Positions 1 to 7,743 of a DNA stretch of 41,431 bases are shown piece after piece; the first letter of the stretch is position 1; every line of letters begins with the position of its first letter. Source of the stretch: a virus; IMG/VR virus record IMGVR_UViG_3300042295_000117, positions 1 through 41,431 of that record. The stretch is one strand, 5' to 3'. The notes under the pieces are model-generated. The model was not told where the DNA came from and did no database searches. It saw nothing but the letters and a program-made list of their open reading frames with translations. A program made the translations under genes and the position numbers.

Positions 1-722
1 GCTGTTGGCTCTAATCCTGGTCGGATTGTCACTTTTTCTAGAGCAGTGTTTGAAGTACCGATAGCTGTGTCAAATCCATCGATAAAGAAATTGACATTTG
101 CCAACTTAATTAGTTTCTTAGTCTTTGTTGGACCAAAGAAGTAACACTTCATCGTAAAATCTAAAGTCCAGATTAAAGCACGGCGAGTTTCAAAATCTCC
201 CTCGTACGTGTCGTCTGAAGAAACAGAAAGTAAAACGAGCGGGATATCTAACTTAATATCCATATCGTCTATTAGCTGAACGGTATTAGTCCACTCCGGA
301 GTAAAGAATGGAAGGATCTGCTCAAGAATTTGAGTACCATCTTCCGCGTTCTTTACCATGATGCTTAGTTGAAAGTTTACATCGTATGGAACTGGCGCGT
401 ACATAATTGTACGATTGGTTCCATTGGTTCCAAGTGCAGTAAACTTCTTAATTGTGCTTAATTTGCGCTCACCAGCATACGTCATTGATGTCATCTCAAA
501 GCCCATGCGTGGCAAAGAAACAGCGTCAGGTTTTCTTAGAGAAGGATCTGTTTCGATTCGAGCCAATAGTTTATCGCGTGGTGAATATGAAATAGGAACT
601 TTAATTCGTTTATCAACTACGCCAGCAGTTGTTTTTCTTGAAACAACGATGTTGTTGAACATCGTTCCGAATACAACGATATATCTGCGTAAATGTTCGT
701 GGTAAAACTCGTGACCGAAAAT
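1..722 (-). CDS. 15: gp15-like tail sheath stabilizer / tail completion protein (3' end cut by window)
   Basis: In T4, gp15 forms a ring that closes the finished tail, holds the last sheath ring and docks to the neck. The first 240 codons are visible and run off the left edge; T4 gp15 has about 272. Reading the minus strand by eye, the start FGHEFYHEHLRRY matches the T4 start FGYFYNSSFRRY, and later LEQILPFFTPEW followed by a DIPLVLLSVS strand and ETRRALIWTLDF match the T4 pattern EQILPYFQPHF, DIKIVLMSAA and SRRRIEWSLTF. The frame has a stop (735-737) four codons before the family start and no ATG, GTG or TTG there, so the start is taken as ATT at 722-720, eight bases after an AAGGAG Shine-Dalgarno. 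It follows gp13 and gp14, the T4 order. Identity is firm; the start codon is inferred. Confidence 0.88.
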   Translation of the reverse strand, partial: MFGHEFYHEHLRRYIVVFGTMFNNIVVSRKTTAGVVDKRIKVPISYSPRDKLLARIETDPSLRKPDAVSLPRMGFEMTSMTYAGERKLSTIKKFTALGTNGTNRTIMYAPVPYDVNFQLSIMVKNAEDGTQILEQILPFFTPEWTNTVQLIDDMDIKLDIPLVLLSVSSDDTYEGDFETRRALIWTLDFTMKCYFFGPTKTKKLIKLANVNFFIDGFDTAIGTSNTALEKVTIRPGLEPT

Positions 723-736
723 GACACTTTCTCCTT
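720..736 (-). promoter_or_regulatory. Ribosome binding site that selects an ATT start for gp15
   Basis: On the minus strand AAGGAG (736-731) is followed by an eight-base spacer and ATT (722-720). The stop of gp14 (737-735) shares its two A bases with the Shine-Dalgarno, so the site is tightly coupled to gp14 translation. The only other nearby start-like triplet, GTG at 727-725, lies in another frame that runs into a stop after about 37 codons. Confidence 0.6.
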
Positions 737-1406
737 AGTAGTTGTTGCCTTCACTGAATGGATCCATTTCACTAAAGTCAAGAATACCTGACTGACCATC
801 GGTTTCAAACTCTTCATTTTGCGCTTGAATATCTGTTAGAGCCACAGATGTAGACAAAGCAGTTCCAATATCAACATCTAGTTCAGAATAAATTTGGTCG
901 ATATCTGGAATACCAGTATCAAATGTTTCGTTGTTAAATTCAAACAACTCGCAAGTCATATCCCATGTTTGTAGTGAACCTAATTGATAGAATATGGCTT
1001 CGTGCTCAACAAACATAATCTTATACATTTTTCGAGTCAGTGGGAACCAGATTAAGTCGCCTTCTAGTGGACGTACCATATTCGATTCTTGTGTGAGAAT
1101 TTCGCCAGCAAAACTACGACGCGAAACAGTAAAGGTAATTCGATCGCGAATCTCGAGACCAAACTTCGACATAAAGTCGCCTTCGCCTTCAAATCCATCG
1201 ACGTTTTTAATGTACATTTCGATAGGATGTGCGGTGTTGTAGGTCGCTAGTTCTTCTTCGCGGAACACAGTATCTCTGGCTACTACACGTTTCGGTAGAT
1301 AATACAAATCAATACCGTAGATTTTAATTGATTCCACAACTAAATCTTCGATAAGGTTTTGCTCCATCGAAGATTGAAAATTGTTAAAGAAAAAGTTGGT
1401 GGCCAT
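735..1406 (-). CDS. 14: Neck protein gp14
   Basis: Neck protein that with gp13 forms the connector between the DNA-filled head and the completed tail. The 223-residue product has the family hallmarks of marine T4-like gp14: an N-terminal FFFNNFQSSMEQNLIEDLV segment, IEMYIKNVDGFEGEGDF near residue 85, a GDLIWFPL strand, FVEHEAIFYQLGSLQTWDM, and CELFEFNNETFDTGIPDID near the end. T4 gp14 is 256 residues; this shorter form is usual in marine relatives. The start ATG overlaps the gp13 stop (TAATG), and the gp15 Shine-Dalgarno overlaps its own stop, so gp13, gp14 and gp15 look translationally coupled. No odd features. Confidence 0.93.
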   Translation of the reverse strand: MATNFFFNNFQSSMEQNLIEDLVVESIKIYGIDLYYLPKRVVARDTVFREEELATYNTAHPIEMYIKNVDGFEGEGDFMSKFGLEIRDRITFTVSRRSFAGEILTQESNMVRPLEGDLIWFPLTRKMYKIMFVEHEAIFYQLGSLQTWDMTCELFEFNNETFDTGIPDIDQIYSELDVDIGTALSTSVALTDIQAQNEEFETDGQSGILDFSEMDPFSEGNNY

Positions 1407-2146
1407 TAGCCAATCATATCCATATTTGGAAGCGAATAGCTATTCAGCATTTCTTCTTCCATCTTAGCAATTTCAGCAGCTGCGTCGTCTAAGATTTTCT
1501 CACCATTAAACTGAACGCCACCAGGAAGATTCAAACCAGTAAACTTGGTTAGATTTGAACCCCACTGATATTTGATTTTAGCAGTGCAGTAGTTCTGAAG
1601 CCAACGATCGCCCCAAGCGTCAGTCCATGTGTCTGGGTCGACGACTTCATATGCTTCTACGATAATGTAATGACCGACATCAACTTTATCCCAATCCATA
1701 TCGATATGTAAACGATCGCGATGGCGCTCGTAGCGAATTGGTTGTTTACCGACTAGCAATTCTTCTAAGAACTGAATGTGTTGCATAGCCATAAAGTATG
1801 GCACCATTGACTGGCTGGTTAAAGTATACAAGTCATTAAGCGCAATCTGATAACGAATATTGAATAGATTATTGGTATTGACTGCATCACCGATGTCAAA
1901 GATATTAATCGCGCCGATGATGTTCTCAGGCATGGTAATATACTTGTTGTCTTTATCAGGTTGAGTTACAAGGTGCTTGTAGTAGGTTCTGTGTGAACCG
2001 TCAAAGTGATAATCCCAGAAATAACGAATAGACTCGTCAATACGATCTTCGACTTGGTCGTCGTCGACGTTGATTTCGATGACTGGCTTACCCAGTTTAC
2101 GAAGGCAATATTCTTTGAATTGAGCTCTGGTAGCAGGAACTGCCAT
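1406..2146 (-). CDS. 13: Neck protein gp13
   Basis: Neck (head-tail connector) protein that binds the portal side of the completed head and recruits gp14. The product is 246 residues against 309 in T4. The N-terminus has the conserved FKEYCLRKLGKPVIEINVDD stretch, followed by QVEDRIDESIRYFWDYHFDG, and the middle has the long helix-rich segment typical of the family (PYFMAMQHIQFLEELL). A GGAG ribosome site lies about ten bases upstream of the ATG. It directly precedes gp14 with a TAATG overlap and follows two sugar-enzyme-like genes, which is not the usual T4 neighbour. Confidence 0.93.
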   Translation of the reverse strand: MAVPATRAQFKEYCLRKLGKPVIEINVDDDQVEDRIDESIRYFWDYHFDGSHRTYYKHLVTQPDKDNKYITMPENIIGAINIFDIGDAVNTNNLFNIRYQIALNDLYTLTSQSMVPYFMAMQHIQFLEELLVGKQPIRYERHRDRLHIDMDWDKVDVGHYIIVEAYEVVDPDTWTDAWGDRWLQNYCTAKIKYQWGSNLTKFTGLNLPGGVQFNGEKILDDAAAEIAKMEEEMLNSYSLPNMDMIG

Positions 2147-2160
2147 GTGTATTCTCCGTG

Positions 2161-3036
2161 TTATCCGAGGATATTATCTCGAATATCCTTTATCCAGTAT
2201 TTAGTAGCTTCGCCATTTTGTTTTATTCTATTATAGGTCGAAGCTGGTAGATAATCCTCGACCTGTTCGGCATAATCTAGATAGATATCAAACGGATATC
2301 CGAACGTTTCTTCTGGATACAGATCTTCATATTTCTTGATAGCTGGCATCCAAAAGTTAATTACGATAGATTTAGAAGCCTTGATGTTATGTATTACTGT
2401 TTCTCTAGCTGAAATGGCAGTACCAATTAACACGTCGTGCTTCATATTATAATGACGAGGTAGATTGGACTGTTGCTTGGTATTCGTTAGTTCTTGTAAT
2501 AATGCACCATCAACAGCAGGAATTTCTTCAACCTTATCCATATTTACAGCAAAGACATTAGCATCAAACGCGCTATCGTTTTTAGGAAGCCCAATCATGT
2601 GGTACATGTTTAGTCGTTTGTTATCGCCATAGACACGAGGTTTGCTAATTGCCAGTCTATGAGTTTCTAGAAGATCTATAATTTCATTTGTAAATGGATC
2701 TTTAAGAATCAATGCGCCAGCTGAGACAATAAAATGTTTTCCTTTACTATTAAGACCAGCCAATACATCTATCGTAGAACTAACAGTATTGTTTTGATCC
2801 CAATCGTCAACTACGAACACTTCTGTTCCACAGAAATTAGTGACTAGTTTATCATAGTCTTTGAATATCTCAAACTCAGAACTTTTGTGAATGTTCTCTT
2901 CGTACATTTTATTGTACTTATCAACTTGAGATCTTGGCACCAAAACTACTAGCTTATCGTGCGAAGAGTTCTTTAGGGCTGATTTGATTGTTAGAAACGA
3001 ACCATGGTGCGTTGCTATAATAACTAAAGTTTTCAT
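2161..3036 (-). CDS. Putative glycosyltransferase-type protein (uncertain family)
   Basis: Not firmly recognised. The 291-residue protein begins MKTLVIIATHHGSFLTIKSA and continues with an alpha/beta pattern (KLVVLVPRSQVDKY near residue 30, EVFVVDDWDQNNTVSS near 92). The DDWD cluster after a hydrophobic strand is what a GT-A nucleotide-sugar enzyme would show at its metal site, and HFIVSAGALILKDPF could be the next strand. No signal peptide or membrane segment is visible. Its ATG overlaps the stop of the preceding gene (ATGA), so the two are probably made together and may act as a pair. Placed between virion genes, it could modify a virion protein; that is inference. A nucleotide or sugar-phosphate enzyme of another type is possible. 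Confidence 0.45.
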   Translation of the reverse strand: MKTLVIIATHHGSFLTIKSALKNSSHDKLVVLVPRSQVDKYNKMYEENIHKSSEFEIFKDYDKLVTNFCGTEVFVVDDWDQNNTVSSTIDVLAGLNSKGKHFIVSAGALILKDPFTNEIIDLLETHRLAISKPRVYGDNKRLNMYHMIGLPKNDSAFDANVFAVNMDKVEEIPAVDGALLQELTNTKQQSNLPRHYNMKHDVLIGTAISARETVIHNIKASKSIVINFWMPAIKKYEDLYPEETFGYPFDIYLDYAEQVEDYLPASTYNRIKQNGEATKYWIKDIRDNILG

Positions 3037-3935
3037 TCTTTGTGCTTGTATGTTTCTTTCATGTGAGTAAAATACTTATCGATTCGTTCCTGATAGTTGT
3101 CGTGATATACACAGACAAATCCAGATTCAGGGTGCGAAAACAAAGCAGCGAGCTTATTGTAAAGTGTATCCTTGACGCCACAGCGGTCAAGAGCATTGTA
3201 AACGTGTTCGAATGTTCCACGACCTTTGCGTTCTTTTAGATCGATAAGACCAAGTTTCTTTCCTAAGATAGTAGCTGATAATCCAGTTTCAGAACTCATA
3301 CAGAAGTATGCTTTTTCGCATTTCTTTAGAAGTGGATACAGAGCCACGTCATTATTGATACACTTGTCACCCCAACGTTTCATCAGCATGGTCTGCCAAA
3401 CCTTAGCAGTAATCGGATGCAGTTTAACATATGCGCCATCGGCTACGAGCTGATCAATTTTTTCCATGTCACACCATCCGCCCTCTTTAGTCAGCAGATT
3501 AGTTCCAGGAAGAATTACAAGTTCTTTTACAGGTAGATCGCTTTCTTCGTCAAGCAAATACTTGTCAGTTAGATTAGCTTTCAGTTTAGCAACAATAGCA
3601 AGACCTTCTTCGGTTGGTCCTTTTTTAATCACATTGATCAAATTCTGAACAGAAATCGTAGAGTTACATGGCGAAATCATTACAACTTTAGTCAACAAAT
3701 CTGTATACTTGTAGCCATGAATGCGATCTTTAGGTGATTCGTACGAGATATCGTATTCAATCTTAACACCATTTATAGTCTTAGGAATCAACTTAGAGAT
3801 GTTTGCTAGTTCGTCGTTTTCATCAGAACGTAGTGCATTTCCAGTTTTCATAAAATGTGTAACTGAGTCGCCGAGCCATTCGTTCGACGACATGTACATA
3901 AATGGTTTCTTTTTCTTTTTGACTTCTTCTACCAT
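3033..3935 (-). CDS. Putative GT-B-like glycosyltransferase (capsule/sialyltransferase-like motifs)
   Basis: A 300-residue soluble protein with no close family that I can name. Two motif regions suggest a GT-B sugar transferase of the capsule-polymerase or polysialyltransferase kind: VKLHPIT (His173-Pro174) after a strand, and YFCMSSETGLSATILGKKLG (Ser214, Ser215, Glu216), which resembles the donor-site Ser-Ser followed by an acidic residue and a helix. A strand ELVILPGTNLL near residue 140 fits the start of the C-terminal Rossmann domain. The N-terminus is Lys-rich. A GAGG site precedes the ATG. It overlaps the next gene by four bases and lies just downstream of the Thr-rich repeat gene and a small gene, so a virion-protein glycosylation role is a hypothesis. 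Confidence 0.45.
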   Translation of the reverse strand: MVEEVKKKKKPFMYMSSNEWLGDSVTHFMKTGNALRSDENDELANISKLIPKTINGVKIEYDISYESPKDRIHGYKYTDLLTKVVMISPCNSTISVQNLINVIKKGPTEEGLAIVAKLKANLTDKYLLDEESDLPVKELVILPGTNLLTKEGGWCDMEKIDQLVADGAYVKLHPITAKVWQTMLMKRWGDKCINNDVALYPLLKKCEKAYFCMSSETGLSATILGKKLGLIDLKERKGRGTFEHVYNALDRCGVKDTLYNKLAALFSHPESGFVCVYHDNYQERIDKYFTHMKETYKHKE

Positions 3936-3949
3936 AACAAAATCCTCGA

Positions 3950-4105
3950 TTATTTTTCTAAATCTTTTACTCGTTTTTTCAACGATTTAATTTCTTTCTC
4001 GATATCAATCATTTTCTGTAGAACTACTTCTACGAAAGATTCGAGTTTGCGATTTACCATATCGACGTTCACTGGAGCGCCATTTTCATCAGTTTGTATA
4101 TTCAT
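3950..4105 (-). CDS. Small coiled-coil protein (51 residues)
   Basis: A short gene read directly from the minus strand: ATG at 4105-4103, stop TAA at 3952-3950. A strong AAAGGAG site lies seven bases upstream. The product starts MNIQTDENGAPVNVDMVNRK and ends in a charged heptad helix (IDIEKEIKSLKKRVKDLEK), a probable coiled coil. Function unknown. It sits directly downstream of the 1202-residue Thr-rich gene. Two other small coiled-coil genes lie next to fibre genes in this window, and T4 uses a small coiled-coil chaperone (gp57A, about 79 residues) for fibre trimerisation, so a fibre chaperone is one reading, without sequence proof. Confidence 0.72.
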   Translation of the reverse strand: MNIQTDENGAPVNVDMVNRKLESFVEVVLQKMIDIEKEIKSLKKRVKDLEK

Positions 4106-4126
4106 AATATTCTCCTTTTCATATTA

Positions 4127-4134
4127 TATTTATT
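4127..4134 (-). promoter_or_regulatory. Weak candidate late promoter (AATAAATA)
   Basis: On the minus strand AATAAATA, one base from the T4 late element TATAAATA, lies 22 bases before the ATG of the 51-residue gene and touches the stop codon of the Thr-rich gene. It could start a transcript for the small gene, the sugar-enzyme pair and gp13-15. Weak, since AT-rich matches arise by chance. Confidence 0.3.
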
Positions 4135-7100
4135 ACGTGCTTCTAGAAGTTTCAAAGCTGGTTGTTGTATCATATGTGGTTGTAGTAGACTTATTCGTAT
4201 CGAACGTAGTCGTTTTACTTGTAGCAAAAGTCGTAGTCTTCGACGTATCAGTATTAAACACAGTGTTGGTTAAGAACACAGTGGATGTTGCAAACGTCGT
4301 TGTATATGTTGTATCAAATACGGTAGAAGTTGATTTGCTGGTTTCTTTGTTGGTATCAATCGTGGTATCACGGCTGGTACTGGTTGCAACAATAGTCGTT
4401 GTTTGGAATATAGTAGAAGTTCCAAACGTCGTAGTATATGTAGTCGTCGTATCAAACACACTAGTTGTTGATTTGCTTGTAGCAGTCAAGAAGTTAGTCG
4501 ATCTACTTGTACCAATAGTTGTCGCGCGAGTAGTGTTCGTTCCAAATGCAGTTTCAGTACCAAACGTCGTAGTTGTATTTAAGCCAGTGTCAAAGATAGT
4601 ATCGTAGGCTGTGGCAGTTGACTTACTGGTTGACGTAGCCTTCGAGGTATCAGTAGATTTACTGGTTGACACGGTTGTATCAGTTGCTTTATTAGTATCA
4701 AACGTTGTATTAAACGCAGTAGTCGTACCAAAAGCAGTTGATTTAGAAGTTACAGTTGCTATATTTGTAGACTTAGTTGTATCTGTTGCTTTACTGGTTG
4801 ATGCAGTCGTGTCAGTTGCTTTGTTCGTAGCAAAGAAGGTCGCATACGTCGTGGTTGTTCCAAACGTTGTAGTTTTAGAAGTATCAAACGTTGTATCAAA
4901 TACGGTAGTTGTACCGAACGTTGTAGTTTTAGAAGTATCAAACGTTGTATCAAACGTGGTAGTGGTAGCAAAAGAAGTAGTTTTGCTGGTATCAGTTGAC
5001 TTGCTAGTAGAAACAGTAGTGTCCGTCGACTTGCTTGTGTTAAATGCAGTCGTGTAGGCAGTCGTTGTTCCAAACGTTGTAGTTCTAGAAGTGTCCGTTG
5101 TTTTACTTGTAGACCCAGTTGTATCAGTAGACCTGCTGGTGCTTACGGTTGTGTCGGTTGCTTTGCTTGTGTTAAAGACTGTGGTGTAAGCTGTAGTGGT
5201 ATCAAACGTCGTGGTTCTGGAAGTATCAAACGTCGTATTAAACGTTGTAGTTGTACCGAACGTTGTAGTTTTACTTGTAGCAAACGTAGTATTAAACGTC
5301 GTTGTAGTAGCATACACAGTGGTCTTTGACGTATTAAACGTTGTGTTAAATGTAGTAGTTGTAGCAAATATCGTCGTGGTTCCACGAGAAGTATCAGTAA
5401 CTCGGGAAGTAGAACCAGTTGTATCAAACGTCGTATTAAACGTTGTGGTTGTGCCATACGTTGTAGTACGAGAAGTATCGGTTGCTCTAGAGGTAGAAAG
5501 CGTTGTGTCTTTTTCAGCAGTGCTGAGTGTAATTACGACACCTCTAGTTAAGTTTTTATTTCCCGCATCATTTTGTCCTATACGAACGTTGATATATCCT
5601 TGGGCAGATAAAAATGGCATTTCTTGATATTTTACTGCTGTTCTACTGTTAGTAAATTCGCCTTGTGTTACATCTACACCACCTGCAAATCCTAAAAAGT
5701 TTCTTGTTCCTGGCAACGCAGACGCGCCATAAAAACCAAAAACAATAGATTGTGAACTGTCAACAGTTACAGCGTTATTTGCTGGTGCCGTGTCTATTGG
5801 GTTTGCGGTTGTTCCGACAAAAGAGGTAGTAACACCTGTAATTCTAACACCTACGCCACCAGTAATCAATACTAATATTTTATCGTTTTGTGTCGCAGCG
5901 TTAATACCAGTAACTGTTGCGCCAATATCACCAGACGCCAGTACCTTATAAGAACAGTTAAACGCAGCACGACCTGTACCAGCAGTGTTATTTGCAGTGT
6001 TTGCGATATTAGTCCAGTTTGTAGGTAAGACGTTTGTAACAGAAGTTGTTGTTGAGTTATAACCAAAGTCAAACAAGACAGCAACTTGTCCAACAGCTGC
6101 GGTGCCTGGAATTGCAATAGTTGAACCTGTAGATGTGGTACCACTATCAACCGAAAATATTGACGTTGCAGTAAATGCTGTAATATACGTCGTATTAAAT
6201 GTTGTGGTTGTAGCATACGTAGTCGTTCTGCTTGTATCAGTTGCTCTGCTTGTTGAACCAGTTGTATTAAATGTGGTACTAAATGTCGTTGTAGTACCAA
6301 ATATCGTCGTTGTTCCACGAGAAGTATCAGTGGCTCGAGAAGTAGAACCAGTCGTATCGTAGGTTGTAGTCTTGCTTGTATCGGTTGCTTTACTGGTAGA
6401 ACCAGTTGTATCAAATGTAGTTGTTCTGCTAGTGTCTGTTGTCTTTGAAGTAGAACCAGTCGTAGCATAAGATGTTAATCTTGAAGTTGCTGTCGCCTTA
6501 GAAGTACCTTGCGAAGTTTCAAATGTTGTTGTAGTTGCGTATGACGTATTAAACGTGGTCGTCGTAGCAAATATTGTATTAAACGTAGTTGTTGTACCGA
6601 ACGTCGTTGTACGAGAAGTATCAGTGGTTTTACTTGTACCTTGTGTGGTATCAAAATTAGTTGTGGTCGCATACGAAGTATTGAATATCGTAGTCGTAGC
6701 AAACACTGTCGATCGGCTTGTGTCAGTAGCTTTGCTCGTGGAACCAGTTGTATTAAACATCGTTGTTCTGCTAGTGTCAGTGACTTTACTAGTAGAACCA
6801 GTTGTATTGAACGTTGTTGTTTTGCTTGTGTCGGTGGTCTTGGTCGTATCTTGAGAAGTATCAAACACAGTAGTCGTAGCAAACGTAGTGTTAAACGTCG
6901 TTGTTGTAGCAAATGCTGTATCAAATACAGTAGTCGTAGCAAATGTAGTCGTTATAGTAGTATCGGTAGTTCTAGACGTTCCTTGCGACGTATTAAACAC
7001 AGTCGTTGTTGCGTACGAAGTATTAAACGTCGTTGTCGTAGCAAATGTAGTCGTAGTATCGAATACAGTAGAAGTTGCTCTTGAAGTCGCAAAATTAGTA

Positions 7101-7741
7101 GTGACTAGAGTGTTCGTACTTCTGGTTGTCTGTGTTGTAATAACTGTATCGGTTGTGAACGTCGTAATGTAAGTTGTTTCAAAACTAGTAACAAACGTGG
7201 TCGTAGTATCAAATACAGTAGTCGTTGACTTAGAAGTAGCAGTAACATTAGAAGTCGATGCAGTGGTATCGGTAGTTCTACTAGTATTAGTTAAGAACGC
7301 AGTATCTGTATTAAACGTTGTAACAAACGTCGTAGCGAAAACGGTATTAAACGCAGTAGTTGTTGACTTGCTTGTAGAAGCAGTAGTCAATCTATTTGTG
7401 TCGGTCAATCTTGATGTAGCAGTATCAAGATTAGTTAGTGTAGCATAAACAGTTGTTTTGCTAGTATCAAACGTCGTGGTTTGACTTGTCTCAAATACCG
7501 TAGTTGTAGATTTAGTAGTACCAGTTGCACGCGACGTTTCAAAGACAGTAGCAACTCCAGCAGAAGCGCCATAGAAGTCAGAAAACTTAATAGTTCCAGA
7601 TGTAGGAATCGCAGCATTAATCAGTGTGTTAGCCACAAACACACCACCACGATAATACTCAGAAATTGAGTGTGGTGCTGTACCGCCAAACTCTAGGGCG
7701 ATGCTTGATAAACTAATTGTGCCAGAAAACGGCAATGGCAT
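4133..7741 (-). CDS. Giant Thr-rich repeat virion/fibre protein (1202 residues)
   Basis: Probable tail-associated fibre or decoration protein. Residues 1-61 are a short phage virion module (start MPLPFSGTISLSSIALEFG, later GTIKFSDFYGAS), a pattern common at the start of phage tail proteins. Residues 62-526 and 746-1202 are Thr-rich repeats in which every second residue is Thr or a bulky or charged residue (for example TTTFDTTGSTSKATDTSR). Residues about 527-745 are a non-repetitive, probably beta-sandwich domain with VGQVAVLFDFGYN, AAFNCSYKVLASGD and a final RGVVITLS strand. No signal peptide, no membrane segment, and almost no Cys. It starts two bases after the stop of the S74 fibre gene. 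Function not known; the middle domain could bind a ligand while the repeats act as a stalk. Confidence 0.75.
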   Translation of the reverse strand: MPLPFSGTISLSSIALEFGGTAPHSISEYYRGGVFVANTLINAAIPTSGTIKFSDFYGASAGVATVFETSRATGTTKSTTTVFETSQTTTFDTSKTTVYATLTNLDTATSRLTDTNRLTTASTSKSTTTAFNTVFATTFVTTFNTDTAFLTNTSRTTDTTASTSNVTATSKSTTTVFDTTTTFVTSFETTYITTFTTDTVITTQTTRSTNTLVTTNFATSRATSTVFDTTTTFATTTTFNTSYATTTVFNTSQGTSRTTDTTITTTFATTTVFDTAFATTTTFNTTFATTTVFDTSQDTTKTTDTSKTTTFNTTGSTSKVTDTSRTTMFNTTGSTSKATDTSRSTVFATTTIFNTSYATTTNFDTTQGTSKTTDTSRTTTFGTTTTFNTIFATTTTFNTSYATTTTFETSQGTSKATATSRLTSYATTGSTSKTTDTSRTTTFDTTGSTSKATDTSKTTTYDTTGSTSRATDTSRGTTTIFGTTTTFSTTFNTTGSTSRATDTSRTTTYATTTTFNTTYITAFTATSIFSVDSGTTSTGSTIAIPGTAAVGQVAVLFDFGYNSTTTSVTNVLPTNWTNIANTANNTAGTGRAAFNCSYKVLASGDIGATVTGINAATQNDKILVLITGGVGVRITGVTTSFVGTTANPIDTAPANNAVTVDSSQSIVFGFYGASALPGTRNFLGFAGGVDVTQGEFTNSRTAVKYQEMPFLSAQGYINVRIGQNDAGNKNLTRGVVITLSTAEKDTTLSTSRATDTSRTTTYGTTTTFNTTFDTTGSTSRVTDTSRGTTTIFATTTTFNTTFNTSKTTVYATTTTFNTTFATSKTTTFGTTTTFNTTFDTSRTTTFDTTTAYTTVFNTSKATDTTVSTSRSTDTTGSTSKTTDTSRTTTFGTTTAYTTAFNTSKSTDTTVSTSKSTDTSKTTSFATTTTFDTTFDTSKTTTFGTTTVFDTTFDTSKTTTFGTTTTYATFFATNKATDTTASTSKATDTTKSTNIATVTSKSTAFGTTTAFNTTFDTNKATDTTVSTSKSTDTSKATSTSKSTATAYDTIFDTGLNTTTTFGTETAFGTNTTRATTIGTSRSTNFLTATSKSTTSVFDTTTTYTTTFGTSTIFQTTTIVATSTSRDTTIDTNKETSKSTSTVFDTTYTTTFATSTVFLTNTVFNTDTSKTTTFATSKTTTFDTNKSTTTTYDTTTSFETSRST
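4136..5506 (-). repeat. Thr-rich dipeptide-register repeat, C-terminal array of the 1202-residue protein
   Basis: Residues about 746-1202. The chain can be cut into pairs in which the second residue is Thr or a bulky or charged residue (F, Y, V, K, R), with bulky pairs separated by one or two Thr pairs. Units of 10 and 18 residues recur. An exact 38-base direct copy lies at 4863-4900 and 4917-4954, offset 54 bases, which equals 18 codons. Confidence 0.85.
6164..7558 (-). repeat. Thr-rich dipeptide-register repeat, N-terminal array of the 1202-residue protein
   Basis: Residues about 62-526, same rule as the C-terminal array. Eighteen-residue units of the type NTTGSTSKATDTSRTTMF recur between residues 310 and 505, mixed with ten-residue units of the type ATTTTFNTSY. 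Thr codons are varied (ACA, ACG, ACT, ACC), so the protein pattern is much better conserved than the DNA. Confidence 0.85.
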
Positions 7742-7743
7742 TA

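Noticed and set aside
617-817. Minus-strand 66-residue frame crossing the gp14/gp15 junction
   Set aside because: It overlaps two firmly identified genes in a different frame and contains only out-of-frame readings of them.
4136-7558. Could the regular DNA repeats be a CRISPR array or a diversity-generating template?
   Set aside because: Units are in frame, coding and degenerate with no spacer structure; no reverse transcriptase or cas gene is present in the window.
4047-7617. Long plus-strand frames rich in Val opposite the 1202-residue repeat gene (also opposite the 2056-residue gene)
   Set aside because: They are the antisense reading of Thr codons (ACN read backwards gives NGT, so GTN in a shifted frame). 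No ribosome sites, low complexity, several overlapping frames at once.
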